Positions 46,088-59,439 of a stretch of DNA of 64,000 nt are shown piece after piece (positions within the stretch are counted from its first letter, which is position 1; each line of letters opens with the position of its first letter). The translations under genes were made by a program, and so were the position numbers. Origin of the DNA: Anadara kagoshimensis (Eukaryota > Mollusca > Bivalvia > Arcoida > Arcidae); NCBI GenBank assembly GCA_021292105.1, contig CM037870.1, positions 43,108,576-43,172,575 of the forward strand, read 5' to 3'. The notes under the pieces are model-generated. The model was not told the origin of the DNA. It ran no database searches and saw only the letters and a program-made list of their open reading frames with translations.

Positions 46088-46720
46088 ATGTGCCAGTCCA
46101 GAATATTTCACTTATATTGAGATGCCTCCAGCTATAGGTGAACTGGCAGTCATTTTGACCTTTGAAGTGTAGGTGAAGTGGCAGTAATTTTGACCTTTGA
46201 AGTGTAGGTGAAGTGGCAGTAATTTTGACCTTTGAAGTGTTGGTGAAGTGGCAGTAATTTTGACCTTTGAAGTGTAGGTGAAGTGGCAGTAATTTTGACC
46301 TTTGAAGTGTAGGTGAAGTGGCAGTAATTTTGACCTTTGAAGTGTTGGTGAAGTGGCAGTAATTTTGACCTTTGAAGTGTAGGTGAAGTGGCAGTAATTT
46401 TGACCTTTGAAGTGCATCCAGGGCAATGTGCAGGGATGGTTTTTTAATGTTCCATACCTAGTATGACATGAGGCATCAGTTTCTTTTTTACATTTCTGAA
46501 AGGCCCAGTGACTTTCATTTCTAAATGCTCAGTGTTTGGGGAAATAACACTCTCTACCCATTATCAAGTCTTGGTCTGGGGCTTAAACCTAAGGTCTCCC
46601 ACCAGGCGAGGGAGAAGTATCTCAAATTTTCAAGTCTTAGGTACAACTCACTCGGGTGGTTCAATTCCATGACCTCCCACTTTCCATGTAGATGCTATGT
46701 GACTGAACCATCAAGTCAGT
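46088..46720 (-). mobile_element. Family E SINE expanded by an internal array
   Basis: The SINE tail TTCACTTATATTGAGATGCC is at 46108 on the plus strand, and the head side is at about 46420-46720. Between them the short interior segment CTATAGGTGAACTGGCAG is amplified (next entry). Confidence 0.6.
46133..46413. repeat. 35-bp tandem array (~8 copies)
   Basis: The unit is GTAGGTGAAGTGGCAGTAAT plus TTTGACCTTTGAAGT, about eight nearly identical copies with a G/T variant (GTAGG/GTTGG). Because 35 is not a multiple of three, all three frames stay open and produce a spurious 104-residue ORF. Confidence 0.92.
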
Positions 46721-47034
46721 GAGGTATTTAATGAACCAAGGTAACCAATTCAACCATTAGTGTCACAGTTCTGAGTACAAATGCTGACCAGAAAGGCATC
46801 ATGAATATTATAATTCAGAAGTTTAATAAAATTGTATTTCCTTGCAAATAGGTAAAAAGTTGCTGTATCAATTAATACGTACTAATAACCACCGCTGAAT
46901 TCATGAAACATTTGATCTGGTTATCAATGAATATAACTAAAACAAAACACACATGTATCAACACCACAAAATAAACATACAAAGTCTATTTGTAATCTAT
47001 TTGGTGGTAAGACTTGTGTTTTTACTCTATCATA

Positions 47035-47310
47035 TGTTGGCATTGTAACAGCAGAGGGTGGTCACCAAGACTTAGGGGTTGATACAAGGCCAAAGTCATG
47101 ACCTTATTTATGCTGACCGCTATTGTTACATATATTTATGTAACTATGGCTGGTACATTGTATAACTGATAGTTGTTGCAAAAATTTGGATTTTTTTGCA
47201 ATAAAACATTTTGAGTAACAGTATAGGGTGGTCACCATAACTTAAGAGGTTGCTACAAGGCCAAAGTCATGACCTTGTCTATGCTGACCACTATGGTTAC
47301 ATCTATAAGC
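47035..47310. repeat. Two diverged copies of a ~180-bp unit
   Basis: AGGGTGGTCACCAAGACTTA, ACAAGGCCAAAGTCATGACC, TATGCTGACCGCTATTGTTA occur at about 47053 and again with changes at about 47224. Confidence 0.6.
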
Positions 47311-48048
47311 TGTATAGTGTATATCTGCTGTTTTTACATATCTGTAATTTTTAGGAATAAAATATTTTTTAAAATAAAAAAAATTCTTTGTAAATGTAAG
47401 TACATATATACCCTTGAAGTTTTTGTTCATGCAGACATATGTATATTTGATTAGAGTATCAAACAATATTAACAAAGTAACTGGGATCAGTTGTCACAGG
47501 TTTCACTGCAGGACTAATAACAACTAGTAAACACAATTATAAGTTTTGATAAATTTAAGTGTCCCAAAGAAATATTAACAGACATTTTCAATTGTAAGTT
47601 AATTCTAATAAAGGAAGGAATTATTATTCATAAAAAAACAGGGAGGAAAGTGAAAATTGTGAACAGAAAAGGGGGATGTTTGATAATACAGGAGGGGAGA
47701 TGGAGAGGGTTAAGAGTAGGGTACCGATAAAAGTAATTTAATGTTTAAATAAAATTTAATAATTAATTAGTACAGATATTAATCAAAATAAAATCAAACA
47801 AAATAACAAAGATCCATCATCAGTCACAACACATTAACAGATTAATACACCATGCTTCTTCTCTCTCATATATAGCCGAATCTCATCTTCATAATATCAT
47901 ATTCCTTGATCATAAACCACGCACAGCGAAAAGTATTAGGAAAATCACACACAAATACACATACCCACCTTCCAAAAAGTTGTAACAAAAATTCCAAAAT
48001 TTTCACAAAAAATCACTCGAAATACAGAAATTAAAAATGGTTATTTAC

Positions 48049-48121
48049 CGATATGATGGTAGATATGATGATATTGGAATGTATTCAGATGCAGGATAAT
48101 GTAGCCATGTTTCTTCAAGCC
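48049..48121 (-). CDS. Candidate isolated exon, 73 nt
   Basis: Flanks tttgtcttag and gtaaat are good splice sites. One frame reads LEETWLHYPASEYIPISSY then LPSYR, which looks protein-like. Read this way it runs phase 1 to 2 and does not join directly to the exon ending at 38331, which needs phase 1. The other open frame (phase 0 to 1) joins but is His/Ile-rich. There is no homology I recognise. Confidence 0.3.
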
Positions 48122-51100
48122 CTAAGACAAAACCAGACAGCGAAAACTCAGAGAACTATAGGTATACAATCACTCAGTAACCTTACATAGTAGCCTGGTA
48201 CTGCTACTGCAGGGAGGCTCACCACGGGGGGTTCACACATGTATTACAGGGATGATACAGAAATTGATCATACAGATGGTACCATGTGTTAATAATGAAC
48301 ACACTGGATTCTGGGTGTCCTTGATTATCACTTTAGTCTGAGAGAAATGTGAGGAGTCGGTACTTATGAATATTAATTACATGTGGTCAGCCTATCAGAT
48401 AATACCATGAGTGGACGGCCCATTCACTAATTCTCTTTTTTGTATACATATGTGATGTTGGAAATTTATTTACAACTTATTGCAAACAGGTAATATTAAT
48501 TAATTTTTAAAATTAATGTTTAATTAAAATATAAAATTAACTAGTCCTAATTTTTATTAATTTTATGACAAATATTAATTAAAAATATCAAGTTTCTTCG
48601 ATATTATTAAAAAATTGAAATTTTTATGTTAATTAAAATGATTCTGTTGATTAGAAAACTAACTAATTCTTTGAAATTCTCTGAAAAATTATTTATACAA
48701 GATTCAATTTGAACCCAAAATATTTTTTAAGCTAGTAATACAAATGTATTTTCATTTGTTCAGCCATCATCTGATTCTCTGTAGTCTCATAAATGACAAT
48801 TTATTTATTTCTTTAAATACTTTTTATTATATGTGTGTAGTTTTACTAAATTGACTTCCATTTCTTGCAGTTATTATTTTTATTGATATTTGTGCATGTA
48901 TTTCAAAAAGATTCAAAATCTTAATCATTTATCATGTTTTTTTTTTAAACAAAATATTGTAGATGCAAATATTTTTAATTAAATTGTTTGATCTTTAGAT
49001 TACAAGTGTTATTTACACCAACAGGTGTTCACAATTTTTTCAGTTATGTGGCTGAATCCAAAAATTAGAGGTAAGAACAATGTTGCACAGTTGGCCAAGT
49101 CACAGATGAATTGGTGAAAAGGAACTAAATTTGTCAGTTCTCAGATTTGATTTCTGGTGAACGAATCATGTTTCTCATTTTGCACTTATAACAGATTTGA
49201 AGATACAATGTGACCTTATTAAATAGCGGAAGCAGTATTTATTTTAATAATAACATAAGCATTCAAAGGTTCATTTGTCAAAGTTAAATTCATGTGTTCA
49301 TCAAAGGTTGCTGAAAATTAGGAAATTTTCACTTCAGGTAATTTTAGTGAGAAGTAAGACCCTATTATATTAAAATTAAGTATTTGAAAAAGTTTTATTT
49401 TTGTATGTCGTTACTCGCAGGAATTTATGCAAAATTAAAATTAAAATTAAAATGGAAATTGCCCAATTTACAGCATCAAGTGTCTGTTAATAGCAAAGTT
49501 GCATTTGAACAATTTTTCAGCCATTTGCTGAAATTTTATAAGGACAAGCAACTAGCTGAACATCTCCAATATAACTGAATTAGGCTGTTGTATTTACTGA
49601 TACATCAGAATTGTTAAAAATATTTATATTATTCATATTGATAAATCCTCAAAAAACAGCTGTGGACCTTTATTGGTTGCCTTAATGGTGTCAGTATACC
49701 AGTGATGTACCAAGTGGTTTGTGATGTTAATCTTCCCTGATAAAGACCACTGTACATGCATTCAAAGTTGCAATATTTGAACACTAGTTCAAAGCAGAGA
49801 AAACACTCTTTCACAATCTTGCACGCCATATAAAACTGTGTCTGACATTTAATCCTAAAGTCCAGAGTTTTACAATATCTGATTTTAATATGTGTTGTAA
49901 AATCTTGTCTTATTTTCCTTTAGTTACAATGGCATTTCAAAATTCAGGATTACATGTTTTTCAGCTACAAATTGGAAAACTGTCAAAGCTACAGAGTGGT
50001 GTAATATATATTCGGACACTTTGTAAAATTCTTCTTTATTTCATATAAAACCATATATTTTTTAAAAGTTAAAAAATTTCTCAAAATTAATTTCTTGGTC
50101 AATTTCCATGATTTTTTCACCATTAAATGTAAAATTAGTTGTAGTTTCTTCCAATAAATTTTCAAAATACTGAGAACTTTTTTGAGAACTTTTTAAAAAT
50201 ATGTGGTTTTATATGAAACAAAGAAGTATTTTACAATGTGCCTGAATATATATTGCACCACTGTATGTAAAAACCTGATCCAATGTTTAACTAATCAGCC
50301 TGTCCAGAGATGAACCTGCAATGGTAAGAGAACAACTCTAGTTTGAAGATTACATCTATGTGACATGACAACCACAGACAAACTTACTGGTAAATTATTG
50401 TAGTGACCATCTTGTGGATATTGGTACATTGATAAGAACAAGGATTCTGATGTCATGTAATAAACATAGCACTGTCGTGCTGTTGTACAGCGTAGTTGGG
50501 AAATTGTGTTGTGGCAAGACAGAATATAACCGAAAATTCGGGGTCGGGGGGGTGTGTGGTCGATCTATGCATAGTCCGACGGATGTTTTTTTTTTTTTTT
50601 CTTTTTGGAAAAAGAAACAATGTACCAAACAATGTATTGCTAAATTAAATGGTAGAAAATAATAATTTCATAAATATATGAAAAAGACAATCGGTAATTA
50701 AAATGTAAAAAAGTTGTACCCGATCGTTTTGTCATTTCGGATAGAGAGAAAGTAGAGTTTTGCAGATCCTACCGTCGCTATGAGCTAGAGTGGGGTAATG
50801 ACATGACCCACGTTACAGGGGTACATTCTAGCGGTTGTATGTAACTGGATCATTTGCTGTTAATCTGGGTTTTAATTAACTGCTGATTAACACTCACAAT
50901 ATTCCCGTTTCATGTTAATGGTGAAGTACAGTTGTATTACCAGTTCCGAATTTTTACTACCGAATAATCTAAAATTTCAATCCCGTTCAATTAAAAGAAT
51001 CGCAAAATAACTTTCTCAATTTGCTTCTACTTGAATGTATGGGCATTAATTGTTTAAATAATATAAACTCCAACCGCTTCCTAAATGTATGTGCAGGTCG

Positions 51101-51638
51101 ACAGATTGTTGGTGACCTAGTTTAACGATGTAAACAAATCGTGATCACGGAAATGCTATTTTCAAGAAAACATACTAGCACGTGTTTTTGAGGACAAGTG
51201 TCGATATTTTGGAATCAGTAAACATTTGTATTATTACAACACATACATTTTATTTCCTCTGCTTGTGGATGACGTCTGCAGCAGCGCTTATATGAAACCC
51301 TGTTCGGAACTGGTAAAAAGACTGTATTTAAAATTTGTACACAACATTGTACGAATTATCTCCCTTTCACGAAAGTAAAATCTAATCGATAAACAGTTTT
51401 AAAATATGACACAATTGCCTCAACATCAAAATACGTTATCATAACCTTCAAAATAAATTTAAATTTCCGTAGGTTTCACGAAGAATTAATTAAACAACCT
51501 GCCGTTGCTGTTTATTTCATTAAAAGTTATGATTTTACATCGTAGGACGCCAACTTCTCGAACTACTTTTTATTGTAAACATGAGATCAGTTCGCCAAAT
51601 TGCAGAAATTATTAGATGCATCCCGTCGCAATATTTTA
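48122..51638. other. Non-coding stretch
   Basis: AT-rich. No coding sequence, tRNA or clear element. A T-run at about 50587-50600 and short inverted text around 49980-50270 (two copies of an AATATATATT-flanked, partly palindromic element) are the only structure seen. Confidence 0.35.
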
Positions 51639-51893
51639 CTAGATTCCGATATGTATTCTGAAAATTTATTCCAAATGTGCATATGTAACCAAATGCATTA
51701 CCCGTCTCAGAATACATATCTCACGATAAAACAGATATACTTCTTTCACGCTCATTTACCAGGCGCACTATTTCCAGGTGTACTCATATCTTATAATTTC
51801 ATAGCAAAGAAGCTCGATATCTTGGAGGAAAGTGATAGCAATGTACACGCGTTCACTATCGTGAACGCTGTAAGTGAACGCTGTACAAAAATA
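51639..51893. repeat. Uninterrupted copy of the 40.3-kb host repeat (empty site)
   Basis: It matches 40319-40460 and 41465-41562. The junction TTTCCAGGTGTACTCATATC lacks the 1-kb element. Confidence 0.85.
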
Positions 51894-52239
51894 CTGTTTC
51901 TTTGTTAGATCTAATACCATACTGTCAATTAAACTTGACTCTAACTGCATATAGAAAAACAATGCCAAATCCTAAACACAATTTGCACTGCTAACCATAT
52001 GTAAAATGAATGTATTAGCATAACAAGCTTGAAAATCAATTTTGTCTTAGATGATCATCCCTTTTAAATGCAAAAAACCATATATCTACAATTCAGATTT
52101 GACCTCAAATACTAGCGAGCCACATGATGGCACAATAATGTTTGTTTGAAAAGTTATGAATTGCTATAAGATTACATACAAGTAACTTGAAGTTTCCCAT
52201 AAAAATGATGCTAATTAACATAATAATAACGTTATGAGT

Positions 52240-53939
52240 CAGTGGCGGATCCAGCGGGGGGGCACAGGGGGCCCGTGCCCCCCAGTTGCCCCGACCTTCC
52301 CCCTCTCTCACTGCTAATTGTCAATCAACCAGCGTCATGACCAGTTAATTAGTGGCACTGATTAATTAATTTGTGTACACAGGTAGGAAATTGCAATCAG
52401 GTGATGATGTAATTTACCAGTTCGCTGAAGCATGAAAGAATCCAGGTAGTACTGACCAGTCTTAGGTGATAATGTTATTTACCTGATCGTTGAGGCGTGA
52501 AAGAAACCAGGTAACCAGTAGACAACGTTAATTAGTAATACTAATTAAGAGACTTCCATGAAGAGTGATTCCATTAATCATACGTGAATTCATTTAATTT
52601 ACCGATATGGCCAAGAGAGAGAGAGAGAGAGATCTAGAGAAAACTAATTTTTAGCACACAAGATTATCTTTTTTGTATATGTTTATAGCACGATGTTCTA
52701 TTTCCATATAAAAGTCCAAATTTTTGTACAATTTTTATACATTTTTTAATTAGTTTTAATGGGAAAAATCTGTCTCATTTGACTTTTTATTCTATTCGCC
52801 CGTTTATCGGCTTTACGGAACAAATCCGTCTAAAATAATCAGTGTTTTTTTTTTTGCTAGTGACAAGATTCTTGTGTTCGGTTGCACTTTTAATGCGCAT
52901 TATACAATGAAGAAACTGACTAACCAGTCATTTTAAAACTAATCAAATAATAAAATTAACTTGAAAGTCCAGATGGATGTCATACAGTTCATTTTAAACA
53001 AGTGTGGAAAGGGGGTAGTGGTAGTAGGAGACCTACCCCTTCGGTACATGTAGCGGGCAGGTCAGTTGGTAGAGTGCTTGCTCCGTAAGTCAAGGAGGTC
53101 GAGGGTTTAGTCTCTGGTCAGGTTTGACCCAAGAATTGAAAAAGTGTAGTGACTGTTCGCTCGGCATTAAAAATGAATGCAGGTCTTTCGGAAAAACCTT
53201 AAAACCCGAGGCCCCTTGTCACGGTAGGCGTGGCAAGATAAAGAACCTTCACTGTATAATGCCACCACCGCAAAGCACAGATATTTCTGCACCTACACCT
53301 ATAGCTGGTGACGTCTCGATATAAGTGAAATATTATTGACTTAAAAGTTCAACCCTATTAATCAATGATCAATCAAACTTAGGACCGGGATTCAAACAGA
53401 AAGACTTTCCACTGATGAGCTTGATTTATCAACCCAACTGGATCACCCAGACCACTTTCATCCATTTATCGACCAAATTAAATCAAAACACTGGTATCCC
53501 TCTGATGGATCAACTTCCAAAGGTTGAACAAACTCCTTTAATATAACGCAAAAAAGCGTCGGTCTGGATCTGGGGTGCACAATTACACCTGGACAGATAA
53601 AAAGGACGACAATACAAGTTACCGACGGCGACAAATTTCGACAGCACAGTTGATAGACAATACTATGAACTCGCCGACACTCATAGCCACCAGCGTCAAT
53701 ATTATTTTTATTTTTTTTTAAATAAGCTAAACTGATTAGTTCTTTGACTGGTTTAGATCCACTTTGAATGCGAGGTAAAAAGGATGCTCGACAGTGTTCA
53801 AGATGCAGGAAATTGCACCATTTGTACTGAAAAAAGCAAAATTTTTCTTGGGGAGCATGCCCCCAGACCCCCCTAGTAGGTCGCGCCTTTGGCGCATACT
53901 TGTGCCCCCCCATTCACCAAGACTCTGGATCCGCCCCTG
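52240..53939. mobile_element. 1.7-kb TIR element with 5-bp target duplication
   Basis: Left end CAGTGGCGGATCCAG and right end CTGGATCCGCCCCTG are inverted, and each is followed inward by G/C-rich runs. The direct repeat TGAGT flanks both sides (52235-52239 and 53940-53944). No transposase is seen in about 1.7 kb, and a family E SINE (53050-53340) is nested inside. The superfamily is not decided. Confidence 0.75.
53050..53340 (+). mobile_element. tRNA-derived SINE, family E (nested)
   Basis: GCAGGTCAGTTGGTAGAGTG (A box), GTCGAGGGTTTAGTCTCTGG (degenerate B box), TAGTGACTGTTCGCTCGGC and the tail GACGTCTCGATATAAGTGAA. It is a nearly full-length copy. Confidence 0.78.
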
Positions 53940-54742
53940 TGAGTATTGGTCAAGTGGAAGATTGATGAAGCCCATTAGATTTATCTGACAAGTATGCAAT
54001 AATGAAAGTAATTTGAATTTCATCTTTGCATTATTCAAGAGTCAGAAACAGAATGACATAATAATGCATGTCAAAGATCATAATAGAGGGGATTAAATTA
54101 TTCTATGCAAAATGGAACAAAGGATGGCAATCAACCTCAGTTATCAACTGAAATTCTGAAATTCCTACAAAATCAATGCAATTGTTTTCAAAATTTAAGA
54201 GTAAAACAGTTTGTAAAATCATGACCAGAGATACATATGTAGTTCTCTTCTAATAAAGTTCAAAATGGTAGCGAATAAGTCTGTCAAGGTTGAACTGAAC
54301 TGAATGAAATCCACAACTTCCTATGATGTATTAACTGATCATGATCGAGTTATGGGAGATACGACAGGAATTTTCACAGACAATATGAAATAGCTTTGAA
54401 AAATTAAGTGTTTATATAGTACAAAAACAGAGTATAGTTTTGGCTTCCAGTCAATTTCACTGAAGTTAATTTTTATACACAATAATATAATTATATCAAT
54501 TATCAGTCAACCTTAAAACATGTTCTAAATCATTAATAAAGCCTCAGATTTGATGCCAAACCAAACTGAAACATTTTTTATACCCATTATTAAGTATGCA
54601 TATAGAGGTGATTCAGTGCCATTTTGTGAATCATTTTGTTTGTTTTCTTTGCATTATTGCTTTGTTGGAAATGTTTCTTTCATCTAGGATAAGATAAAGC
54701 AGAGTAGAATGAAGTACTCAGAGTGTTTTTTACTTTAATTTA

Positions 54743-54937
54743 TATAGTCAAACTTGTCTATAAAGGCCACCCTGGGTGACCCAAGTTAACCAGTAAAAGT
54801 GGTCTTTATGTTCAGGTGGCCGTTATATATACAGGTTCAAATAACATGAATAAAGAACAATTAGGATACAATTCTACTGGCCTTTATAAACAGGTGGAAC
54901 TTATATAGAGGTAGCCTTAAAGGCAAGTTGGACCGTT
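54743..54937. mobile_element. MITE family A copy 5
   Basis: ATAGTCAAACTTGTCTATAA at the left and AAGGCAAGTTGGACCGTTT at the right. The interior has GGCCACCCTGGGTGACC and CCTTTATAAACAGG. Confidence 0.7.
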
Positions 54938-55569
54938 TAAAGGCAGTAAGATTTAAGATAGTGGAGGATACTGGAGAGTCCAGGGAAAACCACCAATCTT
55001 CAATAAAGTGTAGGAACATCCCTGACCAATTATTTTTAACTCGCATTAGGATCTTAGTGAGCTGGATAAGATACAAATATTTTTTCTGTAAAATAATTAC
55101 AGACAGAGTGACATGTGGTTTATGCGAGATTGTCATGCCAAATTAGCATATAATTTTCATCTGTTTTTTATATTTAGTGTACTTATAAAATGTCTCTATC
55201 AAAGGCCAGTAATCCTGATTACTTACCCATTCATATAGTAACTTATGAATGTATGGGATATCATAATAGTTCATCATTGCTAATATCAAGCGATCTTGCA
55301 AACAGAACAGAGTTAGCATGCGTATACATGTACTGTTGGTCTGGTGTTATTTATGAGAGTGGTCAGGGATGTGGCATAATGGGGTTTTATACCCAAGTCA
55401 AGATTGTTTCACATATATTATGGCTGTCAGTTTAACAATGGTAAAGGAAGCAGGAGTGTCTGGGGAAAACCACAGACCGTCTGCAAGCAAACTGAAAACT
55501 TTCTCTTCTTAGCATCTATCCAAAGTGAGATTTGAACCTAGGTGGTGATAAATGCCTATCTTTTATATG

Positions 55570-55690
55570 GTACTTCCTTTGAGTTTGAGGTGATATTTTA
55601 ACATCCATTATGCAATTCCTTCGAGTTGATATTTTAACATCCATTATGCAATTCCTTTGAATTGATATTTTAACATCCATTATGCAATAC
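55570..55690. repeat. ~38-bp repeat, 3 copies
   Basis: The block GATATTTTAACATCCATTAT followed by GCAATTCCTT recurs at about 55590, 55628 and 55665. Confidence 0.75.
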
Positions 55691-55699
55691 TTTTCACAT

Positions 55700-58600
55700 T
55701 TCAAATTTATTAAAGTATTAGCTACTTCTTAACTCTATTCAGAAGATTTTGGATGATTTTCAAGAATGTTATAATTGGTGCCTATTCCAATTAAATTTCC
55801 AACTCCATTATCAGTCGTTTCTTTGAAAATATGAAGATAACTTCAAAACTTATTTATTTTGGCAAACACAATAACAACATAACATTGGTTCCAGTGGTGA
55901 TAATAATCTCCCCTCAATAACCTCTTCTATATATAAGTCATACAGCCAACCTTTGCCGTTAGGTTTTTTTTTACCTTTCTAATAAGATGTGTATCTCAGT
56001 GCTAATGTATATAACAGACTGACACATCAACAAGACCGTCAATTAAAACAAAGAGTGCGTGCAAATAGACCACACTAACACCTAACTCATTAACTAATCA
56101 ATCACACCAAATTTGTTTTGGGGCGACTTTGACTCCCACATATATTTTTATTACTTGTCCTTTTAAAACTTAATTGCAATCAGATTGGTTAATTAATTGA
56201 TTTAATGGGTTTTTTTGTCCCATTTAAGGATGTTTTACTTATATCAAGACATTGCCAACTATAAGTGAAGTAACAGAAATTTTTACCTTTGCACTGCAGT
56301 GTGCTCAGGATCAATTGACAAAATTCCATTTATGAAAATGTATGGAGGCCTTTATTCCTAGGGACATTATAATATAATAAATATGCTAGGGTTTTGAATA
56401 TAAATATGGGAGATGTTTGTTATTTTATAAAGGAATTTGTGGAAGTCTTTGGTGAATAGATCAATGATCAAATCACACACTTCTTTTTATGTCTAATGCA
56501 ACTATATTTTATTCTTATATGAAACTTCTCTGGGTAGAAACCATTTAATTTACCATGTCAGACCCCTCAACTTGTTGCAAATTAGATTCAACACTTTCCT
56601 GTAAAAGTGACATTTATAATTCTGTGAAATCATAACATTAAAACCGTTAACCGATGTAACCATGTGTCATGTGGTGCCTATTAGTTTGTAAGTCTCATCA
56701 CAAAATCCACAAAAACAAAATAGGGGAGATAATTTGATCCAGGTTCCGTGTGATGAAATCTTAACTCTATTCCACATCTTAGCTTTTAAATAAGGTTGAT
56801 ATACCGGTAGATTTTTATTAATCCAATACTTATTACATGTAATAATCCTTGTCTTTATTATTTTAGTCGGTCAACAAATGCCTTTAAAAGAGCAGACCAA
56901 GGGGAGATAATTCTGTCAAATTACACAAAATAATCTTGGAAGACGGAAATCAAATCAAACTGCAGAACAAACAAATCTTAACCTCTCATATTAATATTAT
57001 AGATAAATGTTCTAACCAGCTATTCATTATCTACCCAAGCAAATATTGATCCCTTATTTCTTATAAACTCCCTACAACCCTGTTTGTCGGAACCTTCACA
57101 CTGGCCTTCTTAACCCTTAAGATTTTTCAAATATCAAATAAACTTTTTGCAAAGATTTAGAAACAAGTTGTACAACTTTTAATAATCTAGGTTGTTAACC
57201 TAGAATTTAGAGTGTGTGAGATCTTGATGTCTCAAACAGTTCCACTACAGTTTTTGTCTTGTTGTTATCTCTATTGTTTGGCGAGAGTGTGAGGTCTTGA
57301 TGTCTCAGACAGTTCCACTACAGTTTTTGTCTTGTTGTTATCTCTATTGTTTGGCATAGTACCAGCATATTGAACTGAGTGGTTTGACATGATAATCTTC
57401 AATATCATGTACCAGTTTTCTAAAGGTCACCAGCACAAAGCATATCCAAATCATGCACATGCAAGCTAAAAAACTGTTTGCATAATTATTGCTTAGATTT
57501 GATTTCCACTGTCATAGGTGAAAAGGTATGAGGTTATCTGCTTGATAATGTCAGTCTACCACCAGGTTAATTTCTCTGGTTTTCATCCCAAATCAAGACC
57601 TAACACTTATTTTTTGGAATATTTGTAATAAATTTAGTTATAGAAAGATAGAAACAAAATCTGCATTTTAAAAGGGCACCGGGTTATCTGGGTTGATTTG
57701 TACAATACAGAATACCACAAGCATTTCAAAATTCAGCAACCTGAATTTTTTTTGTTTGTAGCAACTGATGAAGGGAGATAACTCAATCTTTTACTCTATT
57801 TAGATCTATTTATACTATTTAGAGATTTTTTTCAAAACTCCAGTTTCAAGTTAAGCCATCTTTGAAGATCAGTGTTTTAAAACTTTTCCATACAACAATT
57901 AATTTTTAGTAAAAGAAAAAAATCCATCCTCAACTAAAAAGTTAAGGGACACATTAAAAACATTAATTAATTCTAGAACGTAAAGCATATCTTTTCATCT
58001 TCTACTTTCTCAAAATTTCATGTATGATGTTTAATTTCATGCCAAAAAAAAAAAAAAAACAAAAACAATAAAAATAATTATAATAAAAAAAACAAAAACT
58101 AAAAAAAACTTCATAACATTATTTGAAACAAGAAGAGAGTAAGAACAAAATACAGATGGATTTTATATCTTTCAGTTTTTGGATTTTCCATCAGTCCCTA
58201 ACTTTTTGTTGTTGAGTATGTATATTTATTGTAAAATATAAATATTGAACCATTTAGACTGAGTACAGGAGCAACAAAATCATAATTACCGTAGTACTCA
58301 ACCTTTTATAAACCTTAGCAAGCTGGTTAAAATCAAGATAGATTACCTCAGTACCGTCACAGTAAGTATGTATATATTTATATATAATATGATATGATTT
58401 ATAGGATGATATAATATTTAGTTAAGACTTGGCAAATTTACACTAATTATCTACTAATTATACAGATGTCTGTCTGAAACAGCCAGAAGGAATCTCCAGG
58501 AAGTACTGCATAAGTAACAGTACATATGCTAATTACCATGGCAACATTCTTTTACCAGTATTCATTTTTCACATTTTAATTTTGTAAAAGTTTCTAAAAA

Positions 58601-59430
58601 GATATTTTTGGTATTTGTTGAATGAACATCCTTACTGGTAAACATTAAAGACTTTTAAGTACACACATTCTCCAAAATAAACTATAATTATCAAACATGA
58701 ATTTGTTTGAGCTACATGTAATTAAAAGTGGGAGAATCAAAACAAACAACATTTTGTATGCATGCTTTTGGTTTGCAGTACTTAGCAGTAATGGAACAAG
58801 ACAAAAACAGTTATAGTAAATATCATTTACTAAAAATAACCTATTTTAATATAAAGAAAGTTTAAAGTTTAGTTAACTTAAAAAACTTGATTTCTTTAAA
58901 ATTTAATTTTGACACATACGTCGTAAGAAAAACATTATGGAAAATTATGACAATAACTATTCAATGAATCAAAAAACTGATTGATCAAATGAATTGATTT
59001 ACTTATTTATTGACAAATTTTCCAAAGAATATTCCCTTCCACTGACTTCGTTTTATGTAAAATGATTGATGAAGGCCAATTTTTTTATAGCCCCAGAAGC
59101 AGAACTGATGAGATTGTACCTAATTTGGCAAGCACCTTGGCACCTCATTATCAGTGTATCACATGACCATCAGCTATGGTCACTTGTGTATTCTACTGGC
59201 TTATCTGATTATGATGAACGTGATCATATAGTGTAAAATAAACAGCTTGTAGCTAACTAAATTCCATTTCAGATATTAGGGGCCAATAGGGGCACTAAAT
59301 TTCTTGAATGACTAACTGGTTGATCAAGGTGATTTACAGTTTTAGCATCGGAACCATGATTTTTATGGCTGATATCTATCTTGACTTATATCTAACTGTG
59401 AAGATGGTGTGTTTTTGTGAAAAGGCTACA
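55700..59430. other. Non-coding stretch with small repeats
   Basis: A SINE E fragment lies at about 56225-56310 (TATCAAGACATTGCCAACTA), a 73-bp tandem duplication at 57214-57355 (ATCTTGATGTCTC to TCTCTATTGTTTGGC) and an A-rich tract at 58040-58110. No coding sequence is seen. Confidence 0.45.
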
Positions 59431-59439
59431 GGGTCATGA

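Noticed and set aside
46112..46426. 104-codon minus-strand frame with a 35-residue period
   Set aside because: A 35-bp array read in three frames; no start context or domain.
53458..54038. Overlapping minus-strand frames of 151 and 100 codons
   Set aside because: They lie inside the 1.7-kb TIR element and cross its end; no transposase motif is recognised.
55516..55704. 62-codon frame with repeated MDVKIS
   Set aside because: It arises from three copies of a ~38-bp repeat.
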